NCBI RefSeq assembly: GCF_017354945.1
Contig: NZ_CP071503.1
Location: 1,612,001-1,676,000 of the forward strand
Direction: 5' to 3'
Source of the DNA: Shewanella avicenniae
Lineage (GTDB): Bacteria; Pseudomonadota; Gammaproteobacteria; Enterobacterales; Shewanellaceae
DNA: 64,000 nucleotides
Shown here: positions 46,344-55,311 of the stretch, one piece after another
How the letters are laid out: the number at the start of each line of letters is the position of its first letter
Position numbering within the stretch: position 1 is the first letter of the stretch
Notes under the pieces: generated by a model
What the model saw: the letters and a program-made list of their open reading frames with translations, nothing else
Told to the model about the DNA's origin: nothing
Database searches by the model: none
Position numbers and translations under genes: made by a program

Positions 46344-47999
46344 ATGAAAAAATCACTTATCTCTGTTGCGCTCGCGGGGCTTTTAGCGCTGCCAGCCACG
46401 TTGGCATTGGCCGAATCTCAGCCTGAAAATTACAACCTACAACAGCAACGCGACAAGATTGTGCCGGTGCAGATGTCGGTAAACAGCGCATTTTTGAACG
46501 CAGAAGAGAAGCAAGTGGTCAACAAGCTGATCCAAGCGGCGCAGCTGATGAGCGAAATCTATCTACGCCAAGTGAATGAACATAACCCACAAATTCGCGC
46601 CGAGATTGCTGTATCTAACGCGCCGAATAAAGCGTTGCTGCTGAATATGTTTGATGAACATTTTGGCCCTTGGGATAGCTTGGCGGCAGGTTATCCTTTC
46701 TTTGGTGAACAACACAATGCGGCGGGTGCAGGCTTCTATCCGCAAGACATTTCCAAACAAGAATTCAACGACTGGATTGCCAAGCATCCGCAAGACAAAG
46801 CGGCATTTACTAGCCTTTATACTGTGATCCGTCGTGACGGCAACAAGCTGGTGGCCATTCCTTATTCAAAGTATTACGCCAAATGGTTAGAACCTGCGGC
46901 CAAACTGTTGGAAGACGCGGCACTGATCACCAGCAACCCAAGTCTGAAGAAATTCTTGGTGTTGCGGGCGCAAGCATTTCGCACTGACGAATATTTTGCG
47001 TCAGAAATCGCGTGGATGGATCTGAAAGATACGCCGATCGAAGTGGCCATTGGCCCTTACGAAAACTACACCGACGGCCTGTTTGGCTACAAAACTGCCT
47101 TTGAAGCCTTTGTAACCATTAAAGATCCTGCGGCATCAGCCAAGCTCGATCGCTTTAAAAAGTATCTGCGCGATATGGAAGCGAACTTGCCGGTGGCTGA
47201 GAGCTACAAAAACTTTAAACGTGGCTTTGAATCACCAATCGCGGTCGCAGATCAAATCCAAGGCGGCGGTGATAACGTGCCCGGCGTGCAAACCATCGCA
47301 TTTAACTTGCCTAATGATGAGCAAGTGCGAGAAGCTAAAGGCGCGAAGAAAGTACTGCTAAACAACGTGATGGCGGCAAAATTTGAACGCATCATGAAGC
47401 CAATGGCAGCGCATATTCTGATCCCAGAACAAGCCAAGTTGCTGGATCAACAGTATTTTGGTTATGAAACCCTGTTCCATGAATTATCACATTCACTCGG
47501 CCCAGGCTCTATCGTGAAAAACGGTAAGCCTACGACCGTGGCCGCTGAACTGCAGGAGCTTTATTCGGGCATTGAAGAGGGTAAAGCCGATGTGATGGGT
47601 GCCCACAACATTCTGTTTTTGATGCAAAAAGGCGAGTTGCCAATGGCTGAGAAAAACAATCTGTTAGCAACCTACGCGGCAGGGCTATTCCGTTCAATGC
47701 GCTTTGGTGTGCACGAAGCTCATGGGATTGGTGCGGCGTTCCAGTACAGCTACTTCTTAGATAAAGGTGCGCTGGTGCATCAAAATGATGGCTTGTATCA
47801 CATCGATTTTGCCAAGTTAGAGCAGGCGATTACCGACTTAGTACATGATGTGGTTGTGCTGCAAGGTGATGGCAACTACACCGCAGCAAAAGCGTTTTTA
47901 ACTCAATATGGCCATATAGACGATGGTGTGCGTGCAGTTAACGCCAGCTTGAGCGATGTTCCGGTAGATATTCAGCCTATCTATCCAAATAAAATCTAA
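46344..47999 (+). CDS. Exported M49-like (dipeptidyl-peptidase III-related) metallopeptidase
   Basis: A signal peptide (MKKSLISVALAGLLALPATLALA) is followed by a 528-residue mature protein. The zinc motif is HELSHSLGPGS with the second ligand region YSGIEEGKADVMG. Classic dipeptidyl-peptidase III has HExxGH; the shorter HExxH with GPxS fits the M49-like group that is also found fused to Nudix domains in plants. I start at ATG 46344, preceded by AAAGGA, rather than the ATG at 46320. Third exported peptidase gene in a row, it suggests peptide scavenging. Confidence 0.88.
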   Translation: MKKSLISVALAGLLALPATLALAESQPENYNLQQQRDKIVPVQMSVNSAFLNAEEKQVVNKLIQAAQLMSEIYLRQVNEHNPQIRAEIAVSNAPNKALLLNMFDEHFGPWDSLAAGYPFFGEQHNAAGAGFYPQDISKQEFNDWIAKHPQDKAAFTSLYTVIRRDGNKLVAIPYSKYYAKWLEPAAKLLEDAALITSNPSLKKFLVLRAQAFRTDEYFASEIAWMDLKDTPIEVAIGPYENYTDGLFGYKTAFEAFVTIKDPAASAKLDRFKKYLRDMEANLPVAESYKNFKRGFESPIAVADQIQGGGDNVPGVQTIAFNLPNDEQVREAKGAKKVLLNNVMAAKFERIMKPMAAHILIPEQAKLLDQQYFGYETLFHELSHSLGPGSIVKNGKPTTVAAELQELYSGIEEGKADVMGAHNILFLMQKGELPMAEKNNLLATYAAGLFRSMRFGVHEAHGIGAAFQYSYFLDKGALVHQNDGLYHIDFAKLEQAITDLVHDVVVLQGDGNYTAAKAFLTQYGHIDDGVRAVNASLSDVPVDIQPIYPNKI

Positions 48000-48056
48000 G
48001 CGCAGTTCGGGGCAACTGACAGATTTCGTTAGTCTAAACTTGCGTTATTCAGTTAC

Positions 48057-48095
48057 AAAAAAGCAGCGATGCCGATGATTGCACGCTGCTTTTTT
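48057..48095. terminator. Bidirectional terminator after the M49-like gene
   Basis: AAAAAAGCAGCG and CGCTGCTTTTTT pair perfectly over 12 bases with a 15-base loop. Confidence 0.9.
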
Positions 48096-48145
48096 AATTT
48101 TTGTTGCTGATGAAGTTTGTTATCGAATCTTGTCGAAAGCGCTTA

Positions 48146-48463
48146 CTAACGCGCGAGAATATCGATAATTTCCCGCGTTTTTTGATTCAATTTAAACAGC
48201 GTACCTTCGATATTTACTGTGATTAGCCCTTTATCATCCAGTGGCACGACAATGCGGCCTCGGTCGTACAGATCACGCTCAATAATGTCACCGCGATGAT
48301 ATTGCTTTTGCCAACCGGGCGGTAATGGTTTGCCCTTAGCCGCTTTTTTCTGCAGTCCGGGTGGCAGTTCACCATGATCATTTTTGGCGAATGACACGCT
48401 AGGTAACATCAATGTCGTTGCTACGCTAATTGCCGCGAGGATGTGTGAAATTCTTGTCGTCAT
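48146..48463 (-). CDS. Small periplasmic protein with RcnB/CigR-like PPG motifs
   Basis: A signal peptide ending SVSFA is followed by ELPPGLQKKAAKGKPLPPGW, the duplicated PPG(L/W)QKK motif seen in CigR and RcnB-like proteins. The C-terminal half is a short strand-rich domain (RDLYDRGRIVVPLDDKG). The function is unknown; RcnB relatives act in metal homeostasis and CigR in virulence control. Its ATG overlaps the stop codon of the EVE-domain gene by four bases. Confidence 0.75.
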   Translation of the reverse strand: MTTRISHILAAISVATTLMLPSVSFAKNDHGELPPGLQKKAAKGKPLPPGWQKQYHRGDIIERDLYDRGRIVVPLDDKGLITVNIEGTLFKLNQKTREIIDILAR

Positions 48464-48927
48464 CCATTAACTCCTAATTTATTGATTATATTCCATTCTT
48501 CAGCAGTCACTGGTTGTAAGCTGAGGCGGCTACCTTTTTGTATAAGGTACATCTGTGCCAGTGGCGGATGTTGCTTCATAAAACTCAGCGTCACCGGTTG
48601 GTAAAAGGTACTCTGCCATTGAATATCGACGGAGAACCAACGCGGTTGCGCTTCGGTGGATTTAGCGTCGAAATAGGGCGATTGCGGATCGGTTGCCGAT
48701 GGATCTGGGTAGGCTGTTTTGGTTACCACTGCAGTACCTACAATCGCAGGTTGCTTGCAACTGGAATGATAAAACAATACCAAATCGCCCACTTGCAGTT
48801 CATCACGCAAGAAATTCCGTGCTTGGTAATTGCGGATCCCGAACCAGCAAGTGCCTTGCTCGCCCGCGAGTTGCAGATCACTGATTGAATAATCGTCCGG
48901 TTCAGATTTGAAAAGCCAATAACGCAC
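48460..48927 (-). CDS. EVE domain protein
   Basis: The 155-residue EVE fold (PUA-related) is recognised by MRYWLFKSEPDDYSISDL, FGIRNYQARNFLRD, DLVLFYHSSC and the C-terminal MYLIQKGSRLSLQPVT. EVE domains are thought to bind modified bases in DNA or RNA and occur with restriction and RNA-repair systems. Here the gene is in a plain chromosomal setting, coupled to the small periplasmic protein gene downstream, which looks coincidental. Confidence 0.93.
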   Translation of the reverse strand: MRYWLFKSEPDDYSISDLQLAGEQGTCWFGIRNYQARNFLRDELQVGDLVLFYHSSCKQPAIVGTAVVTKTAYPDPSATDPQSPYFDAKSTEAQPRWFSVDIQWQSTFYQPVTLSFMKQHPPLAQMYLIQKGSRLSLQPVTAEEWNIINKLGVNG

Positions 48928-49187
48928 GTGATGCCCTATCTAATGATGATTCTTGAAAAAGCTTACGGATTTTCAGCGTGGAAGGCCAATAAATGCGCCT
49001 AAGTGGCGCTGTAAGCATATTTTTGATAACAAATAATCAACAAATGAGCGGACTAGTATCACGCCATTTTTGTAATTATATTACAAATTGTGGTGTAATA
49101 ATTTTTCTAAACATTGGGGAAAGTTCGCAACAACGAGGAACTGTGTGTTGAGTGATGAATTTTGTTTTATCAGATTGAATTACAAAA
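48928..49187. other. Intergenic segment, no gene seen
   Basis: About 260 AT-rich bases between the EVE-domain gene and a terminator. No reading frame with a ribosome site was found. Confidence 0.5.
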
Positions 49188-49216
49188 TAAAAAAGGCTCC
49201 ATAGGAGCCTTTTTCA
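49188..49216. terminator. Terminator after the small exported protein gene
   Basis: AAAAGGCTCC and GGAGCCTTTT pair around ATAG, with A and T runs on either side. Confidence 0.88.
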
Positions 49217-49230
49217 ATCAAGCGATTTGC

Positions 49231-49566
49231 TTAGCGACCACAGGTGTCGTTGGCAACGTTTACTTTCGCTACCAGATAGCCCGCTTGGTTGAAGTAGTTG
49301 TAAGTTACGCCTTTAGCCAGCGCTTCAGGTGCCAAGTTAGCACATGCGCTTGCGGTGGTGCTTTCAGTTAACTCTTTCTCTTTAACTTCAGTGGTGATGT
49401 AGTATTCAACACCTTTTGGCGTATACTGAGCACGAGTTAAAACACCTGTATCCAGCGTCATTGGCAGTTGCAGTGACTCAACACCACTTTGCAGTGAGTC
49501 TGCCATAGTGGCTGCTGAACCTAATGAGGCTAGGAGAGCTAAAGCTGCTACAGTTGATTTTTTCAT
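49231..49566 (-). CDS. Small exported protein of unknown function
   Basis: A signal peptide (MKKSTVAALALLASLGSAATMA) is followed by an 89-residue mature chain with two Cys (near residues 75 and 109), probably a disulfide. The middle reads YTPKGVEYYITTEVKEKEL. I do not recognise the family. AGGGAAGAAACC stands before the ATG. It is a single-gene unit with its own terminator. Confidence 0.7.
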   Translation of the reverse strand: MKKSTVAALALLASLGSAATMADSLQSGVESLQLPMTLDTGVLTRAQYTPKGVEYYITTEVKEKELTESTTASACANLAPEALAKGVTYNYFNQAGYLVAKVNVANDTCGR

Positions 49567-49948
49567 GGTTTCTTCCCTCTGTAATGTTTTAATTTTTAAT
49601 TCTGTTCGCGAACTGTTGTTTATTTGTCGCTTCTGAAACTTTATTACATATTATCCCTGTTTTTTGGTGATGTGGTATGACCAGTTGTTATATTAGACCT
49701 TTTTCTAGTATCAAATCTGTAAGTTTATGAAATTCAATTGATTAAATTTTATACTTCGTTCGATTGCTGTGTGATTTGTTTCGCGTTTTAGTCGGTAAAG
49801 CGGCGTTTAGTCACTCAACCTGGGTTTGGAATTAAATTACAAGTTGGCATTGAGGTTAGATTTGATGCTGTGATGGCAGCCGTTAGCGCTGATGTGAAAG
49901 TGTTGAGCAGTCTCTTAGCATCGCGTCTGGGTAATCGCGCGCCATTAA
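49567..49948. other. AT-rich intergenic segment, no gene seen
   Basis: About 380 bases with many T runs upstream of the small exported protein gene. It must hold that gene's promoter; I see no other structure. Confidence 0.5.
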
Positions 49949-49984
49949 TAAAAAGAGCCTCATCGAAACGATAGGCTCTTTTTA
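49949..49984. terminator. Terminator after the yccF-like gene
   Basis: AAAAGAGCCT and AGGCTCTTTTT pair around a 12-base loop. Confidence 0.88.
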
Positions 49985-50009
49985 TCTACTGCCGCGTCAT
50001 TAGCGGCGG

Positions 50010-50426
50010 TTAAGCGCGTGCTTCACCATTGACGATAGTTTTACCGATTGGGGTGAGCGTCAGTAATGCCAGCTTCAGGTGTTGGATACCAAATGGGATG
50101 CCGATAATGCTAATAAAGCAACCAAAGGCATGCACCAGGTGGCCGATGGCTAACCAAATCCCAAACAGTAAGAACCAGATGATATTGCCGATCATCCCCA
50201 GGGCGCCAGTGCCGATATCTTCACGTCCATAGAATTGATCGCGGCTGACGTGATCTTGGCCGAAGGGCCAAAACGCGAGTTCGCCAATGACAAAGCAGGC
50301 GCGCCCGAACGGAATGCCGATGATGCTAATGAAGCAGATAATGCCGGCCAACCACCAGGCGAGCCCCATCACGAACCCACCCAACAAAAACCATGCGATG
50401 TTAAAAATAAGTCGAAGTAGAGACAT
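50010..50426 (-). CDS. yccF: YccF domain inner-membrane protein
   Basis: Two copies of the YccF domain are visible: CFISIIGIPFGRACF near residues 31-45 and CFISIIGIPFGIQHL near 107-121, each preceded by hydrophobic helices. This internal duplication is characteristic of YccF (DUF307). The function is unknown. The length (138) is close to E. coli YccF (148). It is a single-gene unit. Confidence 0.9.
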   Translation of the reverse strand: MSLLRLIFNIAWFLLGGFVMGLAWWLAGIICFISIIGIPFGRACFVIGELAFWPFGQDHVSRDQFYGREDIGTGALGMIGNIIWFLLFGIWLAIGHLVHAFGCFISIIGIPFGIQHLKLALLTLTPIGKTIVNGEARA

Positions 50427-50620
50427 CGTATTTCCTTAATTGTTATTGCTTATTATCGACTTTGCGATATCTGTGCCAAATGTTGAGTTCGTTATAACAC
50501 ATTGTTTTTAAATGTATATCGCTTTCTGGCTGATTAATTTCAGGAGCAGCAGTAGTGCTTTTCACTAAATTATGATGGTTTCGCTAATTGGCGCTGGTTA
50601 GAATTTGCCAAGGTTAATGT

Positions 50621-51547
50621 GTGAGTTCACCCATGAAGTTAGCAAATTCACCCGTTGAACAGATTCATGTGGCGGGGCATGACGTCTTTATCAAACGTGA
50701 TGATTTATTACACCCACAGTTTTCGGGCAATAAGGCGCGCAAGTTTCTCTACTTTTATGAGCAAGACTTCCCCACAGTAAAAAAAGTGCTCGGTTATGGC
50801 TCAGCGCAAGCGAACTCGCTCTATTCCATGGCGGCCTTGTGTCAGCTCAAAGGCTGGCAGCTAGAATTTTATGTCGATCATCTGCCGCAGCTGCTGTTGG
50901 CGAATCCCTCTGGCAACTACGCTGCCGCATTAGCGCTAGGGGCTAAGGTGTTGCCTGCGCCCGTGAGCGGTGGCGAGCAAATCGCTAGTTACCTGCAGCA
51001 ATTGGCCGCCAATGACCCTGAATGCCTTTTTATAGAAGAGGGCGGCCGCATGGCCGAAGCTGAATATGGCGTGGCAAAGCTCGCCGAAGAGATTGCGGAT
51101 TGGTACCAAGCTGAGCAACTGAGCCAACTCGCACTATTTCTGCCGTCAGGAACAGGCACAACCGCCTTATTTCTCGCGAAATATTTCAAACAGCATGAAT
51201 TGGCTATCGAGGTGTTTACCTGCCCCGTGGTGGGCGATGCAGCCTATTTGCAACAGCAGTTTGACCAGCTTTGCGCTAATCGGCAGTGGCATCCGACCAT
51301 AGTCGCCCCCGCCAAAAAATATCATTTCGGTAAGTGTTACCGCGATTTTTTAACCCTATGGCGCCTGCTCAATCAAACAGGAGTGACTTTTGAGTTACTC
51401 TACGATCCGTTGGGGTGGATGACATTGCTGCAAACTGCGCCTACGCTTGCCATGCCCTTGATGTATCTGCATCAAGGAGGGCTACTTGGCAATAGCAGCA
51501 TGTTGCCACGCTATCAGCGCAAATATCCGCAGTTGTTTAGCGATTAA
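50621..51547 (+). CDS. PLP-dependent ACC deaminase / D-cysteine desulfhydrase family protein
   Basis: A tryptophan-synthase-beta-type PLP enzyme. The Schiff-base Lys lies in HPQFSGNKARKFLY near residue 38, followed by GYGSAQANSLYSMAAL (substrate loop) and the phosphate loop SGTGTTALFLAKYF. This set fits the 1-aminocyclopropane-1-carboxylate deaminase/D-cysteine desulfhydrase group; marine gammaproteobacterial members are of undefined substrate. GTG 50621 has AAGG seven bases in front; ATG 50633 is an alternative start. The length is 308 residues. Confidence 0.87.
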   Translation: MSSPMKLANSPVEQIHVAGHDVFIKRDDLLHPQFSGNKARKFLYFYEQDFPTVKKVLGYGSAQANSLYSMAALCQLKGWQLEFYVDHLPQLLLANPSGNYAAALALGAKVLPAPVSGGEQIASYLQQLAANDPECLFIEEGGRMAEAEYGVAKLAEEIADWYQAEQLSQLALFLPSGTGTTALFLAKYFKQHELAIEVFTCPVVGDAAYLQQQFDQLCANRQWHPTIVAPAKKYHFGKCYRDFLTLWRLLNQTGVTFELLYDPLGWMTLLQTAPTLAMPLMYLHQGGLLGNSSMLPRYQRKYPQLFSD

Positions 51548-51550
51548 GCG

Positions 51551-51820
51551 TTAGGCGGGAATAAAGCCGTTCTTGCTAAATACCTTATGGGTTCGTTTCG
51601 CAATTTTGGCTAAACGATTCAGATCCGCGAGCGTCGGTATCAAGCTAGAATCTGCATATTTCCAATAGCTCAGCTCGCTATCGAGCATCTCCAGCATTTT
51701 TTTCGGACAGCCAACACACTTCCCACCACAGAGGTTGGCTTCGCTGATCTGCAACGGAATTTGCCGCTCAATTTCCGCGATAAGCAACTGCATTGCTTGT
51801 TGAACGTTAGGCTTGGTCAA
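51551..51820 (-). CDS. Small Cys-motif protein of unknown function
   Basis: An 89-residue cytoplasmic protein with CGGKCVGCPKKML at residues 31-43 (C-x3-C-x2-C), a possible metal or Fe-S site. The remainder is helical and basic (LNRLAKIAKRTHKVF). I recall similar proteins in related bacteria but know no function. It converges with the PLP-enzyme gene with three bases between the stop codons. Confidence 0.75.
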   Translation of the reverse strand: MTKPNVQQAMQLLIAEIERQIPLQISEANLCGGKCVGCPKKMLEMLDSELSYWKYADSSLIPTLADLNRLAKIAKRTHKVFSKNGFIPA

Positions 51821-52119
51821 GATGATAACTGGTTACGCGATATCTGAACTCGATGACGAGCACTATAGAGCAGATGTCGCTAATGCGAAACTATCATCTC
51901 TTTGTGAGAGGGACGGATATTATCAACGTTAAATTGGTGGATTATTGATGTTGGATTGGATGTGGGCTGGATTACCTATTTGGTCAGGCGAGCCCCTCTA
52001 GGGGATGTCGACCTGGACCAAACTAGGATGCAAGATTGGCGCTGAAATCGTCAATTTGCTGTAGGGATTCGGTACGAGAGTAAGAGGTTAGTGAGATGTA
52101 CCGATAAGACGATGTAGTG
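51821..52119. other. Intergenic segment, no gene seen
   Basis: About 300 bases with a small CCCCT/AGGGG hairpin near 51995 and no supportable frame. Confidence 0.45.
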
Positions 52120-52293
52120 TTACTTGCTTGCGCTGACCAGCCACTTCATAAAATTCAGAGCTTCAGTACGTTGAGAGAAAGTTTGTAACTTTTTGCCTTT
52201 TTTGTCAGTAAAGGCGATTGAGTTTTTATTGATTGAGATTGAATCTACAGGGAAGTTCACTGTAATTTCATGTCCGTCTACTTTGTATGACAT
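52120..52293 (-). CDS. Small cytoplasmic hypothetical protein
   Basis: A 57-residue protein, MSYKVDGHEITVNF... ending LNFMKWLVSASK, with a predicted beta-rich start and a helical end. ATG 52293 has AAGGAG eight bases in front, a strong ribosome site; a GTG three codons earlier overlaps that site. The family is not recognised. Its clear start signal supports a real gene. Confidence 0.65.
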   Translation of the reverse strand: MSYKVDGHEITVNFPVDSISINKNSIAFTDKKGKKLQTFSQRTEALNFMKWLVSASK

Positions 52294-52559
52294 AGGCCAC
52301 ACTCCTTTTTGTTGTTCTAGCGTCTACACGACGCACTTGATTTAACTATAAGATATCCTTAGTTTTTCATGCTAAAGAAATTAATGTGAATCAGAAGCTA
52401 ACATAACCGATTTCACTAAGCAAGCATAATTTGTGGGTAAGCTGTGTAAAAGCTGTACGCAAAACTAGGTTTATCGAAGCATAGATAACCATAGCTTTAT
52501 GACAATGATATTAAAGGTTTTTGGCGTAATTGCTTCAGTAACCTCTAAGGTAAAATCTG

Positions 52560-53225
52560 TCAGTACAGCAGTTGGCCAAATGGATTCAGTAGCTTGCCTA
52601 ACCCTTTAGTAAAGTGCAGCGGTGCATCTACCAAGGTGAAACATAAACAGCCTTGCTCGCTAAAAGGCGCATGCTCATGATTGGCATCACGCTCGATAAA
52701 ATCGCCTTTCACAAAGTGGCCTGTTTCATCGCTAAACTCGCCATCGAGTAACAAGGTCAGCTCATAACCTTTATGGGTGTGTTGCGGCACACCACCGCCA
52801 GCGTCGATGTGAAGTAAACTGGCGCGACCAGCGGTATCTTCCAGTTGGTAACGCATGCGGCTAATCTTGCCTACCGAAGTCCATGATGCATCGGTCAACG
52901 GTTGCAACGCGGTGGGTAATGGATAGGTATTGCCCTTTACGCAGATAAAATGGGGTTTACTGCTTACCGTTTCAACCTCATCAAGCTCAGTAATTTGCTG
53001 ACAGATGTCAGCAAATGCCAATTCACTGCCAATATCTAACTCAACAGTTGTGATGCTGTCATCGTCCAACAGCGTGCTGGCGAGTTCAGCTTCAGCCTGA
53101 ATCAGTGCTTGTTGGCAGCTAGAGCACATAGAGCAATGCACAGATACGGCAATCGCCAAGCCAACAGGTAATTCACCTGCCGCATGATGTTTAATCAATT
53201 CTGGGCGGGGGTGATGGTTAATCAT
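52560..53225 (-). CDS. chrR: ChrR family zinc-binding anti-sigma factor
   Basis: ChrR proteins hold an ECF sigma factor until singlet oxygen or related stress. The N-terminal zinc anti-sigma domain shows His6 followed by HCSMCSSCQ (His and Cys ligands); the C-terminal cupin domain has PQHTHKGYELTLLLDGEF and the His-rich RDANHEHAPF. The gene overlaps the sigma-factor gene by eight bases, so production is coupled. The length (221) is typical. Confidence 0.93.
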   Translation of the reverse strand: MINHHPRPELIKHHAAGELPVGLAIAVSVHCSMCSSCQQALIQAEAELASTLLDDDSITTVELDIGSELAFADICQQITELDEVETVSSKPHFICVKGNTYPLPTALQPLTDASWTSVGKISRMRYQLEDTAGRASLLHIDAGGGVPQHTHKGYELTLLLDGEFSDETGHFVKGDFIERDANHEHAPFSEQGCLCFTLVDAPLHFTKGLGKLLNPFGQLLY

Positions 53226-53829
53226 CGTATTGCTCCATACAGCTGCGCAGCTTTTCTAATCCGAGACGTAATCTTGATTTCACAGTTCCCACCGGTACTT
53301 TGAGTTCTTCCGCCAGTTGCTGATGGGTTAACTCGCGTAGATAAATGCCTTGCACTACCTGACGTTGTTTAGGGGGCAGTTTTTCCAAATGACTGAGTAA
53401 CAGGCTCTGTTGTTCGCGGGTCACCGCGTGATCTGCTTCTGCAGGCGCGACATCAACCAATGGCCAAATGTTGTCGCCTAAACAGTCTTCACGGTTGTGT
53501 TGCACCTTGCGCAGCATGTCAAAACATTGGTTGCGCATCACGGTAAAAATCCAGGTGATGGCGTTACCTTTTTCTGCATCAAACAGATGGGCTTTGGTCC
53601 ATACCAAGGTCATGGTTTCTTGCAGCAGATCTTTAGCCAGCCCTTGAGATCCAAGCCGCTGCTGGCCAAAACTCATGATTTTGCCGGCGACATGGTGAAA
53701 AATCTGCTGGAATGCCGCCTTGTCGCGTTCCGCAGCCACCTGCAACAACAGCGTGTTAAGCCATTGATGAGGAGTTTGATTTTCACTCGATGTGCGCTGA
53801 TTCATGGCATTACTAAGTTGAACTGTCAT
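53218..53829 (-). CDS. ECF sigma factor (ECF11/RpoE-ChrR type)
   Basis: Region 2 (residues about 38-105) contains DLLQETMTLVWTKAHLFD and WIFTVMRNQCFDMLRK; region 4 (about 140-195) contains LPPKQRQVVQGIYLRELTHQQLAEELKVPVGTVKSRL. Pairing with ChrR places it in the ECF11 group, which answers singlet oxygen. A matching promoter lies upstream at 53957-53986, indicating autoregulation. Neighbouring Lon-domain, methyltransferase and lipocalin genes are of kinds often found in ChrR regulons. A start eight codons later (ATG 53805) is possible. Confidence 0.92.
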   Translation of the reverse strand: MTVQLSNAMNQRTSSENQTPHQWLNTLLLQVAAERDKAAFQQIFHHVAGKIMSFGQQRLGSQGLAKDLLQETMTLVWTKAHLFDAEKGNAITWIFTVMRNQCFDMLRKVQHNREDCLGDNIWPLVDVAPAEADHAVTREQQSLLLSHLEKLPPKQRQVVQGIYLRELTHQQLAEELKVPVGTVKSRLRLGLEKLRSCMEQYDD

Positions 53830-53956
53830 CCGCTTATCTTAGTCCTTTTACCATTGGTTACGCGAGTTCTGTCCATGTCCACTGTTGCTCTGTAGCGCCA
53901 AGACATTGTGACTTAGCAATACATTAAGCTAATGCTGTTACTTTTATTCACTGAGG

Positions 53957-53986
53957 CCAATACGAAAGCCGCTGCCAAAAGGATCA
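53957..53986 (-). promoter_or_regulatory. Candidate ECF11-dependent autoregulatory promoter
   Basis: Read on the minus strand: TGATCC (53986-53981), 18 bases, then TATTGG (53962-53957), about 130 bases before the sigma gene. TGATCC is the characteristic ECF11 -35 element. The -35 overlaps the 3' end of the Lon-domain gene. Confidence 0.5.
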
Positions 53987-54541
53987 CTCGATGAGTTGTT
54001 GCAGCAGGTCAAGCGTCATCTGATGATCTGCCTGCATCATTAATTGGTGTTTTGCCGCCAAGTCAATCGGCAGAATTTCTAACCAGCGTTGACAGACCCA
54101 AGTGATATCTTTATAGAAATCATCGCTGTATTTGGCCTTCGGTTGATGTTGCTCGAGTATCGTCTGAAGCTGACGTGCAATATGTTGCTCTTCCTCGGAG
54201 AGCGGCGATGCTGGCCAAGCGGTTTGCAGGGTAATCTCACCACGTTTTAGGCCATCTTCCTCAACAACGAAGCGGTCTAATTGAAATCTGTCTGTGCCTT
54301 CGATGGTGATCCCCAAAAGGCCATCGGGCAACTGTTCAAAGTCGATAATGCGCGCCAAACAGCCACTGCCCGGAATAATTTGTTGCTCGTGTTGATACAA
54401 ACACAAACCAAATCCGTATAGATTGTTGCTGGCCTCGCTGACAAGCCGTTTGTAGCGTTGTTCAAAGATACGTAATTCAGTGCGTCCGCCCGGCATCAAG
54501 CAAATGGGCAATGGAAACAGCGGGATGGATGTAAGCTTCAT
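53984..54541 (-). CDS. Lon N-terminal (substrate-binding) domain protein
   Basis: A stand-alone LON substrate-binding domain, about 185 residues: SIPLFPLPICLMPGGRTELRIFEQRY at the start, then CLARIIDFEQLPDGLLGITIEG and a helical C-terminus (QLQTILEQHQPKAKYSDDF). It has no ATPase or protease domain. Its function is unknown; it may bind unfolded proteins. I chose ATG 54541, since MKLTSIPLFPLP is the normal opening. It lies upstream of the sigma/ChrR operon and diverges from the methyltransferase gene. Confidence 0.88.
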   Translation of the reverse strand: MKLTSIPLFPLPICLMPGGRTELRIFEQRYKRLVSEASNNLYGFGLCLYQHEQQIIPGSGCLARIIDFEQLPDGLLGITIEGTDRFQLDRFVVEEDGLKRGEITLQTAWPASPLSEEEQHIARQLQTILEQHQPKAKYSDDFYKDITWVCQRWLEILPIDLAAKHQLMMQADHQMTLDLLQQLIE

Positions 54542-54678
54542 ATGCACACTCAGTAAACCTTGTGGCAATGATTACGTACTAAGCCATCGTTGAGATCACT
54601 GCCGTTTAGGCTGTGACACATCAAGGTCATGCAAGTAAGATAGATTATTAGAAAGTTCTCACGGTGTTAGGAGTTACG

Positions 54679-55293
54679 ATGAAACTGAATCGCTTCGAAC
54701 GTATGGTGGTTAAACACCCTGTGCGCCATTGGTTGCAGCGCACAGTAGAGCAACCACTGCTATTAAAACTGTTTGATAACAATATTCCTGCCATCGATAA
54801 GGCATTAGAGATTGGTTGCGGCTTTGGTCAAGGGATACAACTGTTGCGTAGCGGCTTTGGCGCGGCGTCAGTCGTAGCGGTTGATTTAGACGAAGAGATG
54901 CTGGCATTTAGCGCTGCACGTTATCCAGATTCACCGTGGTTAACGCTGATGCAAGCAGATGCAACTCGGCTGCCGTTTGATGATCAACAGTTTGATTTAG
55001 TCTGCGATTTTGCGGTGTTTCACCACGTGCCAGATTGGCAAACTGCCGTGGACGAGGTGTTTCGAGTGCTGAAACCGGGCGGCGCTTTTGTCATCGAAGA
55101 GCTGTATCGTGCCGCGATTTGTAACCCAATCAGTAAGCGACTGTTTGAGCATCCGCAAACCAATCGCTTTAATCACAGTGAAATGCATCAATGCCTAAAA
55201 TTGGCGGGATTTTCCATTCGTAAGGCGCATCACTTGCCGGGGCTTGCCGGTCTTACCTTAGCGATAAAACCGGCCAATAGTGTTATTGATTAA
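54679..55293 (+). CDS. Class I SAM-dependent methyltransferase
   Basis: Motif I is ALEIGCGFGQGIQLL near residue 42, followed by VVAVDLDEEMLAF, MQADATRLPFDDQQFDLVCDFAVFHHV and LKPGGAFVIEELYR, a complete Rossmann methyltransferase core. The substrate is unknown. ATG 54679 has AGGAG at good spacing; GTG 54664 does not. It diverges from the Lon-domain gene. Confidence 0.92.
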   Translation: MKLNRFERMVVKHPVRHWLQRTVEQPLLLKLFDNNIPAIDKALEIGCGFGQGIQLLRSGFGAASVVAVDLDEEMLAFSAARYPDSPWLTLMQADATRLPFDDQQFDLVCDFAVFHHVPDWQTAVDEVFRVLKPGGAFVIEELYRAAICNPISKRLFEHPQTNRFNHSEMHQCLKLAGFSIRKAHHLPGLAGLTLAIKPANSVID

Positions 55294-55311
55294 GCTCTAT
55301 TAGCACTACTT

